Shown: positions 44,385 through 53,939 of the stretch, piece by piece
Numbering within the stretch: the stretch's first letter is position 1
Layout of the letters: every line of letters begins with the position of its first letter
Assembly (NCBI RefSeq): GCF_002863305.2
Contig: NZ_CP136962.1
Coordinates: 124,001 to 188,000, forward strand
Length of the DNA stretch: 64,000 nt
From: Neisseria perflava
Lineage (GTDB): Bacteria > Pseudomonadota > Gammaproteobacteria > Burkholderiales > Neisseriaceae
Direction: 5' to 3'
The notes under the pieces: generated by a model
Databases searched by the model: none
What the model was told of the DNA's origin: nothing
What the model saw: only the letters and a program-made list of their open reading frames with translations
Program-made: the position numbers and the translations under genes

Positions 44385-46217
44385 TCAGGGTTTGTCGCAT
44401 GATTGGGCGGTTTGGTGTTTCGGTGCGTTGATGAAATCTTTGCAATCGGACAAAAGTTTGGGCAGCAAGGGAGCGAATGCCGGGTGACTGCGTATTTTGT
44501 CGGCGTAGAAATACATCATATAAGGATAATAATATTGCATTGCCTGCATCCATTGCGCACCTTCTTCTTTTTTGCCTTGTCGGTAGAGGTAGAGGCCGAC
44601 TTGATAGGCGCTGGAGTAGGGGCGGTAGGTCAGGGCTTTGAGTGCGGCTTCTTCTGCCCACGGGCGGATGTAGGCATCGGTCGGGTCGGCACGTTTGCTC
44701 AAACTTAAATCGGCGTAATAGGCAAGCATGGGGCTTTCTTTGGAGAGCTGCCGCAAGCCGTCGATTTTATTTTGAACTGTTTGCTGATCATCGGTTTTCC
44801 CTACACGGCTATATTGGGTCAGATTTTGATATTCCCAGCTGAGGTTTGCCATGCCGATTAAAATCGATAAAGCGGCTATACCGCCTGCCCATTGTCTGAT
44901 TCGGCTAGATAAAGGGCCGTCTGAAACATCTTTCGGATAAGAAGGTGTCAGAGACAGAATTAGGCTGAATACGGTAAGGAAGTAGATATACCAAAGTGGA
45001 TATTCGAGCATGCTGTGACAGAGGCTGACGGCGGCGGCAGTCAGTAAAAACAGCGAGGCCGGTGTTTGGTTGCGTCCCGATAGTCGCCACACAGCTGTAA
45101 GCAGGGTTAAGGCTGCGAGCAAGGTGCCGGCAATGCCCATTTCGGACAATAACTGCATGACGATATTGTGCGAATGGGTAAATAGTACGCCGAGGATGTT
45201 GTTGGGGAAGTATTGTTGTTGGGCATTGATCAGGAAGGTTTGTTGGGCAAAACTGTTCCAGCCATGGCCGAACCAAGGTGCGGATTGAAAGGCAATCCAT
45301 GCCTTGCTCCATTCGATTTGGCGCATGGAACCTTCAAAACCGCTGGTGCCTGCGCGTTCGACAGCGGTTTCGTATTTGACGTTGCCAAACAAGTCCAACA
45401 GGCTGCCCATACCGAATTGGAAAGCGGCGGCCAGGATGGCGGTCAGGAGAAAAATGCACAGTGCGCGTTTGTGTTGGAAATGGGTACGCCAAAACCATAA
45501 CGGCGTAATCAGGAATAGGGCGGCAATGTAGCCTAAGATGGTGCGCGAGTTGACAAGGCCGAGGGTCGCAGTCAAAGCCAATACGAACAGAAAACCTGCT
45601 GCATTGGACATTTTGCGCTCCGTCCATAAGTAGGATGCCGCCAAAATGCCCCACATTAAATAATGTCCCAAATGGTTGCGTTGGCCGAGTTGGCCGTTTA
45701 CGGTGCCGTTGCTTCGGGCAATGATGCCGTCCAACCATTCTACGTTGGACCAGCCTTTAAATTGCAGCCAGACGATAGCGGCCTGTATGGTTGCCCCTAT
45801 CAATAAAGACCAAGCAAAGATGCTGACGATGCGTTCTTGTCCATAAGCTGCTACCCAGCCGCGAACCGACCATGCGCCCAGTGCCAAAATGACAAAGGTC
45901 CAGGCAGTGATGTCGCTCATACCGGGGTAGGTGGAATGCATGAAGCGCGCTTGGAGCGACCAAAATGCAGCCATGGCAAACAAACCGAGACTGAGTGCTG
46001 GAAGACGGATATTCAGCAGGCCTTTGTGTGCGCTAATCAATGTCAGTACCAATGAGCCGCTCAGTGAGATGGCTTCCAGATAAAAGCTGGGCAATGGGCC
46101 GACTCGGTAGAGTGAAAGAAAAGGGACGGCGCAAATCCAAAGAAAACTGAGCCATAAAGGCCAAAAGGGTTTTACTGAAGATTGGGTCAGGCCGTCTGAA
46201 AGTGTGTGGTAGGTCAT
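44385..46217 (-). CDS. pglL: PglL-type O-oligosaccharyltransferase
   Basis: 610 residues from ATG 46217. An open frame extends far upstream, but that part overlaps the DUF2069 gene; the 46217 start overlaps its stop codon as ATGA. Inner-membrane protein with about 12 helices, transferring lipid-linked glycans to pilin and other periplasmic proteins. Seen: the Wzy_C-type core with GQLGQRNHLGHYLMWG (compare NQFGQRNHLATY in meningococcal PglL), FGHGWNSFAQQ and the catalytic-loop THSHNIVMQLLSEMG. The C-terminal periplasmic part is TPR-like (KALTYRPYSSAYQVGLYLYR). Confidence 0.92.
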   Translation of the reverse strand: MTYHTLSDGLTQSSVKPFWPLWLSFLWICAVPFLSLYRVGPLPSFYLEAISLSGSLVLTLISAHKGLLNIRLPALSLGLFAMAAFWSLQARFMHSTYPGMSDITAWTFVILALGAWSVRGWVAAYGQERIVSIFAWSLLIGATIQAAIVWLQFKGWSNVEWLDGIIARSNGTVNGQLGQRNHLGHYLMWGILAASYLWTERKMSNAAGFLFVLALTATLGLVNSRTILGYIAALFLITPLWFWRTHFQHKRALCIFLLTAILAAAFQFGMGSLLDLFGNVKYETAVERAGTSGFEGSMRQIEWSKAWIAFQSAPWFGHGWNSFAQQTFLINAQQQYFPNNILGVLFTHSHNIVMQLLSEMGIAGTLLAALTLLTAVWRLSGRNQTPASLFLLTAAAVSLCHSMLEYPLWYIYFLTVFSLILSLTPSYPKDVSDGPLSSRIRQWAGGIAALSILIGMANLSWEYQNLTQYSRVGKTDDQQTVQNKIDGLRQLSKESPMLAYYADLSLSKRADPTDAYIRPWAEEAALKALTYRPYSSAYQVGLYLYRQGKKEEGAQWMQAMQYYYPYMMYFYADKIRSHPAFAPLLPKLLSDCKDFINAPKHQTAQSCDKP

Positions 46218-46570
46218 TTTGATGTGTGTTTTTGTTGTTTGATAAATGCAAGGCAGCCAAGGAAAAAAGTAATGCACAATAATACGGAAACGGCGGCGCA
46301 AATCCGGCTGGCGACGGCTGTGTCTGCCAGGCGCATACAGGCTTCGGCAAAGTAAATCAGAATCAGCATGGAGCTGTATTGATAAGTGTAGATGCGTTTT
46401 TTCAAAATACCGGTCAACGGCAGGCACAGCGGCAGGGCTTTCAGTGCCAGCCATGAGCCGCCTTCGCGCAATGGTGCGATCCACAATTCCCATGACAAGG
46501 AAAGCAGAATCAGCAGGATAAGGCTTATGGAAGTTACAAGATACGGTAATGGGGAGCGTGTATTGTTCAC
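46214..46570 (-). CDS. DUF2069 small membrane protein
   Basis: About 118 residues from GTG 46570 or 130 from TTG 46606. A perfect TATAAT on the minus strand (46613-46608) would start RNA inside the longer version, so the GTG is preferred. Three to four membrane helices; the DUF2069 pattern is clear: WELWIAPLREGGSW, LPLCLPLTGILKKRIYTYQYSS and LILIYFAEACMRL. Function unknown. Its stop TGA overlaps the pglL ATG (ATGA), so the two are translationally coupled. Confidence 0.8.
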   Translation of the reverse strand: MNNTRSPLPYLVTSISLILLILLSLSWELWIAPLREGGSWLALKALPLCLPLTGILKKRIYTYQYSSMLILIYFAEACMRLADTAVASRICAAVSVLLCITFFLGCLAFIKQQKHTSK

Positions 46571-46771
46571 AATATTGAGGGCGTAAAGCCGTACTGGAAA
46601 ACTCAAAATTATACCGCTAAAAAGGCGGGAGAAGCCAAGAATATTGCTTAAAGATGCTGAAGAAAGGATTTATTGTTTTTCTTCAAACAAATGAAACTTT
46701 ATCTTGTTTTATAGTCTTATTAATATATATATCTAGTAAAGATTGTGCTACTATTATAAACACTTTATCTC

Positions 46772-46777
46772 AGGAGG
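46772..46777 (+). promoter_or_regulatory. Perfect Shine-Dalgarno sequence of hisC
   Basis: AGGAGG, 10 bases before ATG 46788. The AT-rich upstream stretch (46600-46770) carries several -10-like sequences (TATAAA near 46755) but no leader peptide rich in His. Confidence 0.8.
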
Positions 46778-46787
46778 ATAGAAAACC

Positions 46788-47873
46788 ATGAATCGCGTTG
46801 CTGATGTTATCCGTGATGATATTAAAGTAATGACAGCCTATCAGGTTGCCGATTTTCCGGAAGGTTTTATTAAGTTGGACGCCATGGAGTGTCCGCATCA
46901 TCCTTTCGCCGGGTATGAATCTTTATTGTCAGAATGGGCGGATTTGGCAAAGCAGGCACCGATTCATTTGTATCCCCATGCTGCCAAGAGCGGTATTTAT
47001 GAAGAATTGAGGGAGGTTTTCGGTATTCCCGATAAGGCGGAAATCGCGTTGGGTAACGGCTCCGACGAGCTTATCCAATTTTTGACTATGCTGGTTGCCA
47101 AACCAAATGCGCGTGTATTGGGTATTGAGCCAAGTTTCGTTATGTATCGTCATAATGCCGCGCTTTATGGCATGGAATATGTCAGCGTTCCCTTAAATAC
47201 GGATTTCACTTTAAATCTCCCTGCCGTTTTGTCCGCTATCGAGCAACATCAGCCGTCATTAATTTTTATTGCCTATCCCAATAATCCTACCGGCGTGTGC
47301 TTTAAACGAGAAGAAGTAGAGGAGGTCATTCGTGCGGCTACCGGCATTGTGGTTGTCGATGAGGCATATGGCGCGTTTCATCATGACAGTTTCCTTCCGT
47401 GGGCGGGCGAAGTCGAAAATCTGGTCGTAATGCGCACCATCAGTAAAATCGGTTTTGCAGGCTTGCGGATGGGATATGCGGCGGCAAGTCCAAGCATTAT
47501 GGGTGAACTGGCTAAAATTCTTCCGCCTTACAACATGAATCAATTAAGCTTGGCGGCGGCAAAATTCTCATTGAAACATCATCAAATCATTCAGCAAAAC
47601 ATTGATACATTAAAAAATGAGCGTTCGCGCGTGATGAATGAATTGTTGAAATTAAACCGTTTGGAAGTTTTTCCGAGCGAAGCCAACTTTATTACCGTTT
47701 GCGTTCCTGATGCGAACGGGCTGTTTGAAACATTGAAGCAAAACCGCATACTGATTAAAAAACTGCATGGCAGCCATCCGCTTTTGGATCAGTGTGTCCG
47801 CATAACCATAGGCTCGGCAGCGCAAAATGATGCCGTCTTGGCTGTTATTAAAAACCTTTACCCCAATCTTTGA
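46788..47873 (+). CDS. hisC: Histidinol-phosphate aminotransferase
   Basis: 361 residues, normal length. PLP-dependent fold-type I enzyme of histidine synthesis. Seen: LGNGSDELI (phosphate cup), [24 protein letters not shown] with PLP-binding Asp and Tyr, and [17 protein letters not shown] with the Schiff-base Lys. hisB begins 19 bases after its stop, so the two form an operon. hisG and hisD are not in the window. Confidence 0.97.
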   Translation: MNRVADVIRDDIKVMTAYQVADFPEGFIKLDAMECPHHPFAGYESLLSEWADLAKQAPIHLYPHAAKSGIYEELREVFGIPDKAEIALGNGSDELIQFLTMLVAKPNARVLGIEPSFVMYRHNAALYGMEYVSVPLNTDFTLNLPAVLSAIEQHQPSLIFIAYPNNPTGVCFKREEVEEVIRAATGIVVVDEAYGAFHHDSFLPWAGEVENLVVMRTISKIGFAGLRMGYAAASPSIMGELAKILPPYNMNQLSLAAAKFSLKHHQIIQQNIDTLKNERSRVMNELLKLNRLEVFPSEANFITVCVPDANGLFETLKQNRILIKKLHGSHPLLDQCVRITIGSAAQNDAVLAVIKNLYPNL

Positions 47874-47892
47874 TTTCAAGGAAACTACCATT

Positions 47893-48849
47893 ATGAATAA
47901 AGCTCAATTGCATTTGACCAATTTTTTGTTACTGGTTGAAGAAGCCGGCTCATTGACCAAGCTTGCACGCGCATGCGGTTATGAAAACTCCGCCTCTTTG
48001 TCTCAGCTCAAACGCCGTTTGGAACAACAAGCAGGCGATGAGTCTGCTCGCGGCATTCGTCCGAGCCTGGCTGCGAAGTTGGAATCCGGCATGCACAAAC
48101 GCAAAGGCTGGTTGAACCGTGATCACAGCAAAGACCAAGAAAAAGCAGCAGCGGTTGAAGCGGCGCGTTTGGAAAAACAAACTGTCGAAGCAGCCGAAGC
48201 TGGTGTTTCAACCGAAGGCCGTTTTGTTACCGTTACCCGTAATACCAGCGAAACCCAAATTACCGTCAGCCTCAATCTTGACGGTACCGGCAAATGCCGC
48301 TTGGATACCGGCGTTCCTTTCCTTGAACACATGCTTGCCCAAGTAGCGCGTCATGGTTTAATTGACTTGGATATTACCTGCAAAGGCGATTTGCACATTG
48401 ACGACCATCACACGGTTGAAGACATCGGTATCGTATTGGGTCAGGCACTGAAACAAGCGCTTGGCAATAAAGCCGGCATTACCCGCTATGGCCATGCCTA
48501 TGTTCCGCTGGATGAAGCGTTGAGCCGTGTAGTCATCGACCTTTCCGGCCGCCCCGGCTTGGTATACAACATCGACTTTACCCGCGCCCTGATCGGTCGT
48601 TTTGATGTTGATTTATTTGAAGAATTTTTCCATGGGCTTGTGAACCACAGCATGATGACTTTGCACATCGATAACTTGAGCGGTCGTAATGCACATCATC
48701 AAGCCGAGACTGTTTTCAAAGCCTTCGGCCGCGCATTGCGCATGGCGGTTGAATACGATCCGCGCATGATGGGTCAAACGCCTTCTACCAAAGGCACGCT
48801 GAGCGAAGAGTCTGTTCAGGAAGAAGCAGAAGCCGCATCTGAAGAATAA
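47893..48849 (+). CDS. hisB: Imidazoleglycerol-phosphate dehydratase with an N-terminal HTH-like domain
   Basis: 318 residues from ATG 47893, with AAGGAAA upstream. Residues about 111-306 are a complete IGPD domain: [30 protein letters not shown] and the second metal motif [19 protein letters not shown]. It is manganese-dependent. Residues 1-80 are an extra domain that looks like a Cro/CI-type DNA-binding fold ([37 protein letters not shown]), joined by an Ala/Glu linker. From memory the N. meningitidis HisB carries a similar extension. There is no phosphatase domain. Whether the N-domain binds DNA is not known. Confidence 0.95.
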   Translation: MNKAQLHLTNFLLLVEEAGSLTKLARACGYENSASLSQLKRRLEQQAGDESARGIRPSLAAKLESGMHKRKGWLNRDHSKDQEKAAAVEAARLEKQTVEAAEAGVSTEGRFVTVTRNTSETQITVSLNLDGTGKCRLDTGVPFLEHMLAQVARHGLIDLDITCKGDLHIDDHHTVEDIGIVLGQALKQALGNKAGITRYGHAYVPLDEALSRVVIDLSGRPGLVYNIDFTRALIGRFDVDLFEEFFHGLVNHSMMTLHIDNLSGRNAHHQAETVFKAFGRALRMAVEYDPRMMGQTPSTKGTLSEESVQEEAEAASEE

Positions 48850-48866
48850 AGCATCGTGTGAATGAA

Positions 48867-48911
48867 TAAAGGCCGTCTGAAACCGATCGGGATTTCAGAC
48901 GGCCTTTATTA
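48867..48911 (+). terminator. Terminator after hisB
   Basis: AAAGGCCGTCTGAAA and TTTCAGACGGCCTTT enclose an 11-base loop. It separates hisCB from the hisH unit. Confidence 0.9.
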
Positions 48912-49017
48912 TTTGTCTTGTATATCGACAATATTTTGTTTTAAACCATCTTTTGCTACAATCATTCTTATTATTATATTAATCATTAAATGTTTTCAGA
49001 CGGCCTGAGGAGAAGCA

Positions 49018-49662
49018 ATGAAAGTAGCGATTGTTGATTATGGAATGGGAAACCTGCACTCAGTATTGAAATCTGTTCAGGCGGCGCAGGTTTTGTCTAA
49101 TCAAAATGCCGAGGTTTATCTGACTTCGCGGCCTGAAGAAGTGATGGCGGCGGATAAGGTAATCTTTCCGGGGCAGGGTGCCATGCCGGACTGTATGTCG
49201 GCGCTGAAGGCAAGCGGTTTGGGTGAGGCGGTTTCAGACGGCCTGAAAAACAAGCCGTTTTTTGGCATTTGCGTAGGTGCGCAATTATTGTTTGAACACA
49301 GCGAAGAAGGCGATACAGATGGTTTGGGTTGGTTTGAAGGGCAAGTAAAACGGTTTTTGCCCAATCAAACCGATGAGCAAGGAGGCCGTCTGAAAGTGCC
49401 GCATATGGGGTGGAATACAGTGCGCCAAACCCGTCCTCATCCTTTATTTCAAGACATTGGGCAGAACGAGTATTTTTATTTTGTTCACAGCTATTATTTT
49501 GCACCGAAAAATGAAGAGATTGTTTTAGGCGTCAGCGAATATCCGAATGAATTTGCCTGCATTGTCGGTAAGGACAATGTGTTTGCCACACAGTTCCACA
49601 CGGAGAAAAGCCATCAGGCAGGATTGTTGCTGCTGCGTAATTTTTTAAATTGGCAGATTTGA
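49018..49662 (+). CDS. hisH: Imidazole glycerol phosphate synthase, glutaminase subunit
   Basis: 214 residues. Class-I glutaminase: DYGMGNLHSV at the start, nucleophile in FFGICVGAQLLFEHSEE (the usual CxGxQ as C-V-G-A-Q), and the His-Glu of the triad in TQFHTEKSHQ. It supplies ammonia to HisF, encoded two genes downstream. AGGAGAAGC is the ribosome site. Uptake sequences lie just upstream and within the gene. Confidence 0.97.
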   Translation: MKVAIVDYGMGNLHSVLKSVQAAQVLSNQNAEVYLTSRPEEVMAADKVIFPGQGAMPDCMSALKASGLGEAVSDGLKNKPFFGICVGAQLLFEHSEEGDTDGLGWFEGQVKRFLPNQTDEQGGRLKVPHMGWNTVRQTRPHPLFQDIGQNEYFYFVHSYYFAPKNEEIVLGVSEYPNEFACIVGKDNVFATQFHTEKSHQAGLLLLRNFLNWQI

Positions 49663-49750
49663 GGCTTTTAACATAAATCTACTAAAAATCGCTAATTTGT
49701 GTAAAATATACTGAAATTGAAATATACTGAAACTGAATAGAGGAGAAAAA

Positions 49751-50488
49751 ATGCTGTTGATACCTGCCATCGATTTGAAAGAAGGACGCTGTGTTCGCTT
49801 AAAACAAGGCTTGATGGAGCAGGCGACGGTGTTTTCCGATTCGCCGGCAGAGATGGCGTTGCATTGGCGCAATCAAGGCGCACGCCGTTTGCATTTGGTT
49901 GATTTAAACGGCGCATTTGCAGGCGTTCCTCAAAATTTTCCGGCGATTAAAGAAATTTTGGCCGCCGTGGCTAAAGATATTCCGGTACAGCTTGGCGGCG
50001 GTATCCGTGATTTGGGCACCATTGAAAAGTATTTGGATTTGGGTCTGACTGATGTGATTATCGGTACGGCCGCGGTAAAAAAACCTAAATTTGTGTGCGA
50101 AGCATGTAAGGCATTTCCAGGTCAGATTATCGTCGGCTTGGATGCCAAAGACGGTATGGTGGCGATAGACGGTTGGGCAACGGTAACGGAGCATCATGTT
50201 GTCGATTTGGCCAAGCGTTTTGAAGACGATGGCGTCAACAGCATTATTTATACCGATATCGGTCGCGACGGCATGATGAGCGGCGTGAATATCGAGGCTA
50301 CCGTCAAATTGGCTCAATCAGTGAATATCCCGATTATCGCTTCCGGCGGCTTGACGAATTTGGACGATATCCACGCATTGTGTGCCGTTGAAAAAGAGGG
50401 TGTGAGCGGTGCGATTACCGGCCGCGCAATTTATGAGGGAAGTATTGATTTCGCACAGGCACAAAAACTGGCCGATTCTTTGGCTTAA
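49751..50488 (+). CDS. hisA: ProFAR isomerase
   Basis: 245 residues, normal length. Half-barrel-derived TIM barrel. Seen: [19 protein letters not shown] with catalytic Asp, [16 protein letters not shown] phosphate loop and the second catalytic Asp in [25 protein letters not shown] precedes ATG. The next gene in the histidine pathway is hisF, after an unrelated membrane gene. Confidence 0.97.
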   Translation: MLLIPAIDLKEGRCVRLKQGLMEQATVFSDSPAEMALHWRNQGARRLHLVDLNGAFAGVPQNFPAIKEILAAVAKDIPVQLGGGIRDLGTIEKYLDLGLTDVIIGTAAVKKPKFVCEACKAFPGQIIVGLDAKDGMVAIDGWATVTEHHVVDLAKRFEDDGVNSIIYTDIGRDGMMSGVNIEATVKLAQSVNIPIIASGGLTNLDDIHALCAVEKEGVSGAITGRAIYEGSIDFAQAQKLADSLA

Positions 50489-50656
50489 GTGTGTCGGATT
50501 GTGCGGATAAGACCTTTCAGGCCATTAAAACGCAGCGGCTGACGCAGCACACAAAAATGCACTCAAAGGGATTGCCTGTATAGGTCATGCATGGGTTTGT
50601 ATCTGTTTAAAATAATTATAAAAATAACCCAATCGATATTTTATTAAGGGATTAAT

Positions 50657-50974
50657 ATGCTTGAAGCGTTTGTTTTGGGTTTTTGGATTATCTGGTCATC
50701 CGATCGCGAAGTATATCCGCTAAGTGAAAGTTTGTGGTTTACACTGATTGCAGTGATATTGCGGCAGCTGACGGCGTTTGATTTGCCGATTATCGATACC
50801 TATTGGATGATTTTCAACGGGATAATATGGGCATTTGCCGGTTTGATTTTCGCCATTGTCGGCCGTATCGACAGCAATTTTATTATTTCCTGCGTGTTGG
50901 CGATGATGGCCGGTATCGGTTATTTTCAACTGTTGCAACATTTGCCGGATTGGTTGGGCAAATTTTTGGCCTGA
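50657..50974 (+). CDS. Hypothetical small membrane protein within the his cluster
   Basis: 105 residues with about three membrane helices (approximately 1-14, 45-66 and 72-95). I recognise no family. AAGGG precedes the ATG. It sits between hisA (168 bases upstream) and hisF (40 bases downstream), so it is likely carried on the hisF transcript. An uptake sequence lies directly after its stop. No link to histidine synthesis is apparent; it may be an insertion into the operon. Confidence 0.65.
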   Translation: MLEAFVLGFWIIWSSDREVYPLSESLWFTLIAVILRQLTAFDLPIIDTYWMIFNGIIWAFAGLIFAIVGRIDSNFIISCVLAMMAGIGYFQLLQHLPDWLGKFLA

Positions 50975-51014
50975 CGGTTTCAGACGGCCTGATAACAGAT
51001 AAGAGGTATTGGGT

Positions 51015-51782
51015 ATGGCATTGGCAAAACGAATTATTCCTTGTCTGGATGTAAAAGACGGCCGCGTGGTAAAAGGCGTCAACTTTTTGGGTTTGCGCGA
51101 TGCAGGCAATCCGGTTGATGTTGCCAAACGCTACAACGATGAAGGCGCGGATGAGTTGACCTTTTTGGACATCACTGCCTCCAGCGACAATCGCGACACT
51201 ATTTTGCACGTTATTGAGGCAGTTGCATCACAAGTTTTTATTCCATTGACGGTTGGCGGCGGTGTGCGTACGGTTGCCGATATCCGTCGTCTGCTTAATG
51301 CCGGTGCCGATAAGGCCAGCATCAATACGGCCGCTGTAACCAATCCTGATTTGGTAAACGAAGCGGCCGGTTTTTTTGGTTCGCAAGCGATTGTTGTTGC
51401 CGTGGATGCCAAAGCGGTCAACCCTGAAAACACCCGTTGGGAAATCTTTACCCACGGAGGACGTAATCCGACCGGTTTGGATGCGGTGGAATGGGCTGTC
51501 GAAATGCAGCGGCGCGGTGCAGGCGAGATTTTGCTGACCAGTATGGACCGAGACGGTACCAAACAAGGTTTCAACCTGCCTTTGACACGCGCGGTCAGCG
51601 AAGCGGTCGATATTCCGGTCATTGCTTCTGGCGGCGTCGGTTCGGTTCAACACTTGGTGGACGGCATTAAAGAAGGGAAAGCCGATGCGGTATTGGCCGC
51701 CAGTATTTTCCACTTTGGCGAAGCGAGTATCCGCGAAGCAAAACTGGCCATGCGCGAAGCAGGAATTGAAGTGCGTTTGTGA
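51015..51782 (+). CDS. hisF: Imidazole glycerol phosphate synthase, cyclase subunit
   Basis: 255 residues from ATG 51015, which has AAGAGG 8 bases upstream; a TTG two codons earlier is unlikely. TIM barrel that uses ammonia from HisH to make IGP and AICAR. Seen: [16 protein letters not shown] with the first catalytic Asp, [37 protein letters not shown] with the second Asp, and [10 protein letters not shown]. It is followed closely by hisI and hisE. Confidence 0.98.
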   Translation: MALAKRIIPCLDVKDGRVVKGVNFLGLRDAGNPVDVAKRYNDEGADELTFLDITASSDNRDTILHVIEAVASQVFIPLTVGGGVRTVADIRRLLNAGADKASINTAAVTNPDLVNEAAGFFGSQAIVVAVDAKAVNPENTRWEIFTHGGRNPTGLDAVEWAVEMQRRGAGEILLTSMDRDGTKQGFNLPLTRAVSEAVDIPVIASGGVGSVQHLVDGIKEGKADAVLAASIFHFGEASIREAKLAMREAGIEVRL

Positions 51783-51826
51783 TTGCTACCCAAAGGCCGT
51801 CTGAAAAATATGGGAGAAAAACGCGA

Positions 51827-52234
51827 ATGTCGAATATAAACGAAACGCTGCTGAATGCCGTAAAATTTGATGAAAAAGGTTTGGTTTGCGCGATTGCCCA
51901 AGATTGGCAGACACGCCGTGTGCTGATGGTTGCCTGGATGAACGCCGAAGCCCTGCAAAAAACCGTAGAAACCGGTTTTGCCCACTATTACAGCCGTTCC
52001 CGCCAAAAACAATGGATGAAAGGCGAAGAGTCAGGGCATACACAAAAAGTACATGAATTGCGCCTGGATTGCGATGGCGACGCTGTGGTCATGCTGATTG
52101 AACAAAACGGCGGCATTGCCTGTCATACAGGGCGCGAAAGCTGTTTTTACAAAGTTTGGCAAGAGGGCGCATGGCAGGCAGTTGATGCCGTGTTGAAAGA
52201 CGAAGAAGCGATTTACGGACATAAACATTCTTAA
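51827..52234 (+). CDS. hisI: Phosphoribosyl-AMP cyclohydrolase
   Basis: 135 residues from ATG 51827; the frame is open from 51779, overlapping the hisF end, but the GGGAGAAAA site and family length support 51827. Zinc enzyme opening the adenine ring of PR-AMP. Seen: [43 protein letters not shown] with the metal-binding Cys, and C of [14 protein letters not shown]. The separate hisI and hisE genes differ from the fused enterobacterial form. Confidence 0.97.
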   Translation: MSNINETLLNAVKFDEKGLVCAIAQDWQTRRVLMVAWMNAEALQKTVETGFAHYYSRSRQKQWMKGEESGHTQKVHELRLDCDGDAVVMLIEQNGGIACHTGRESCFYKVWQEGAWQAVDAVLKDEEAIYGHKHS

Positions 52235-52266
52235 GGCCGTCTGAAAGAAAATAAGAGAAACCGACC

Positions 52267-52590
52267 ATGACCGATACTATCCTTACCCAAATTCAAAACG
52301 TCATCGATTCGCGCAAAGGCGGCGATCCCGATGCTTCTTACGTTGCCCAACTGTTGCACAAAGGCGAAGACAAGATTTTGAAAAAAGTCATCGAGGAAGC
52401 GGGTGAAACCTTGATGGCCTCTAAAGATGGCGGCGGCGAGCATATGGTTTACGAAGTGGCGGATTTGTGGTTTCACACCATGGTTTTATTGGCGCATCAC
52501 GGATTGCGCGCTGAAGATGTAGTAAACGAGCTTGCGCGCCGTCAAGGTTTGTCGGGATTAGTGGAAAAAGCTTCTCGCAAAGAATCTTGA
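52267..52590 (+). CDS. hisE: Phosphoribosyl-ATP pyrophosphatase
   Basis: 107 residues, all-alpha MazG-like fold. Seen: [20 protein letters not shown] with the metal-binding Glu residues and [20 protein letters not shown] with Glu and Asp. It removes pyrophosphate from PR-ATP in the second step of histidine synthesis. Starts 32 bases after hisI; an uptake sequence lies between. Confidence 0.96.
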   Translation: MTDTILTQIQNVIDSRKGGDPDASYVAQLLHKGEDKILKKVIEEAGETLMASKDGGGEHMVYEVADLWFHTMVLLAHHGLRAEDVVNELARRQGLSGLVEKASRKES

Positions 52591-52707
52591 ATTTATATTA
52601 CAATCCCGTATTTGACCTGTTTCAGAATCCGTCTCTTGGGGGAAAACGATTTCACTTTGTTTAGCGAAACCCGTTACGCCCGTTTTCAGACGGCCATTGG
52701 AGCCATT

Positions 52708-53031
52708 ATGGATAATTGTATTTTCTGCAAAATAGCAACCAAAGATATTCCGGCACAAACTGTTTACGAAGACGATGAGATGCTTTGTTTCAAAGACATC
52801 CGTCCTGCCGCGCCGGTGCATCTGCTGCTGATTCCGAAAGTACACTTCGATTCACTGGCACACGCCACTGCCGAACATCAAACCCTGTTGGGGAAAATGA
52901 TGTTGAAAGTTCCTCAAATTGCCCATGAGGCAGGTTTGACCGACGGTTTTAAAACCCTGATCAACACAGGTAAAGGCGGTGGACAGGAAGTCTTCCACCT
53001 GCATATCCATATCATGGGTACGCCCGCATAA
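52708..53031 (+). CDS. HIT family nucleotide-binding protein (HinT-like)
   Basis: 107 residues from ATG 52708, the usual HinT length; the open frame extends upstream to 52612 through non-conserved codons and an uptake sequence. Seen: CIFCKIATKDIPAQTVYED near the N-terminus, LLLIPKVHFDSL and the histidine triad HLHIHIMG close to the end. HinT hydrolyses purine phosphoramidates. It sits between hisE and tatA. Confidence 0.95.
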   Translation: MDNCIFCKIATKDIPAQTVYEDDEMLCFKDIRPAAPVHLLLIPKVHFDSLAHATAEHQTLLGKMMLKVPQIAHEAGLTDGFKTLINTGKGGGQEVFHLHIHIMGTPA

Positions 53032-53066
53032 CTATTATCTATTTTTAACAAATTCAAGGATTTATC

Positions 53067-53270
53067 ATGGGTAGCTTCTCTCTCTGGCACTGGATTATCG
53101 TACTGATTATCGTCGTTTTGGTATTCGGTACCAAAAAATTGCGCAACGTCGGCAAAGACCTCGGCGGTGCGGTACATGACTTCAAACAAGGCCTGAACGA
53201 AGGTACTGACGGCAAAGATGCCAAAAAAGACGAAGTCATCGAACACAAAAAAGACGAAGACAAAGCATAA
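53067..53270 (+). CDS. tatA: Twin-arginine translocase subunit TatA
   Basis: 67 residues. A single N-terminal membrane helix (about 4-20), then the [14 protein letters not shown] amphipathic helix and a charged tail of Lys, Asp and Glu. It forms the pore with TatB and TatC. GGATTT precedes the ATG. tatA, tatB and tatC follow without gaps. Confidence 0.95.
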   Translation: MGSFSLWHWIIVLIIVVLVFGTKKLRNVGKDLGGAVHDFKQGLNEGTDGKDAKKDEVIEHKKDEDKA

Positions 53271-53273
53271 TCC

Positions 53274-53936
53274 ATGTTTGATTTCGGTTTGGGCGAATTG
53301 CTGCTGGTCGGCGTTGTCGCCCTGATAGTGCTTGGCCCCGAACGTCTGCCGCAAGCCGCGCGCACAGCCGGGCGTTTGGTCGGTAAATTGCAAGGATTCG
53401 TCAATAACGTCAAGCAGGAACTCAACACTCAGGCTGAGTTGGACGAATTGCGCAAGGTAAAGCAGGAATTTGAAACCGCCGCATCTGAGTTTCGCGACGG
53501 TATCAAAGACTTGGGCAACGATGCACAAAAAAATCTGAGCGATATTTCAGACGGCCTCAAGCCGTGGGAACGCCTGCCCGAACAGAAAACGCCTGCTGAT
53601 TTCGGTGTGGATGAGTTTGGCAATCCTCTGCCTGATTTGGCGCCAAGCAGCACTGAAAATGAAAGTGCGGCCCAAGTTCCTGAAGAGGGTGGGGCAGCGC
53701 AAACTCAAGAGCCTGTCGGGACTAAAAATGCCGAGTCCGAGCAAGACCGTGCTTGGCGTGAGTATTTGACGGCTTCAGTTTCCCCAGCTCCTGCGGTTGA
53801 AGTCAGCTATATTGAATCTCCTGTTGCCGATGTTCCTCCGCTGCATACGACTTCTTTGCGTAAGCAGGCGATGAGCCGCAAACGCGATATGCGCCCGAAA
53901 TTCCACGCCAAGCCCAAACTGCGCGTCCGTAAGTAA
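53274..53936 (+). CDS. tatB: Twin-arginine translocase subunit TatB
   Basis: 220 residues. The N-terminus has the TatB membrane helix with GLGELLLVGVVALIVLGPERLP and an amphipathic helix (AARTAGRLVGKLQ). The remainder is long, charged and low in complexity, ending in a basic stretch (SRKRDMRPKFHAKPKLRVRK). It binds the twin-arginine signal with TatC. It starts three bases after the tatA stop. An uptake sequence is embedded in the frame. Confidence 0.95.
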   Translation: MFDFGLGELLLVGVVALIVLGPERLPQAARTAGRLVGKLQGFVNNVKQELNTQAELDELRKVKQEFETAASEFRDGIKDLGNDAQKNLSDISDGLKPWERLPEQKTPADFGVDEFGNPLPDLAPSSTENESAAQVPEEGGAAQTQEPVGTKNAESEQDRAWREYLTASVSPAPAVEVSYIESPVADVPPLHTTSLRKQAMSRKRDMRPKFHAKPKLRVRK

Positions 53937-53939
53937 AAA

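Noticed and set aside
44385-46493. PglL starting at 46493
   Set aside because: The extra 92 residues overlap the DUF2069 gene and lack membrane or family character; ATG 46217 fits family length and overlaps the upstream stop.
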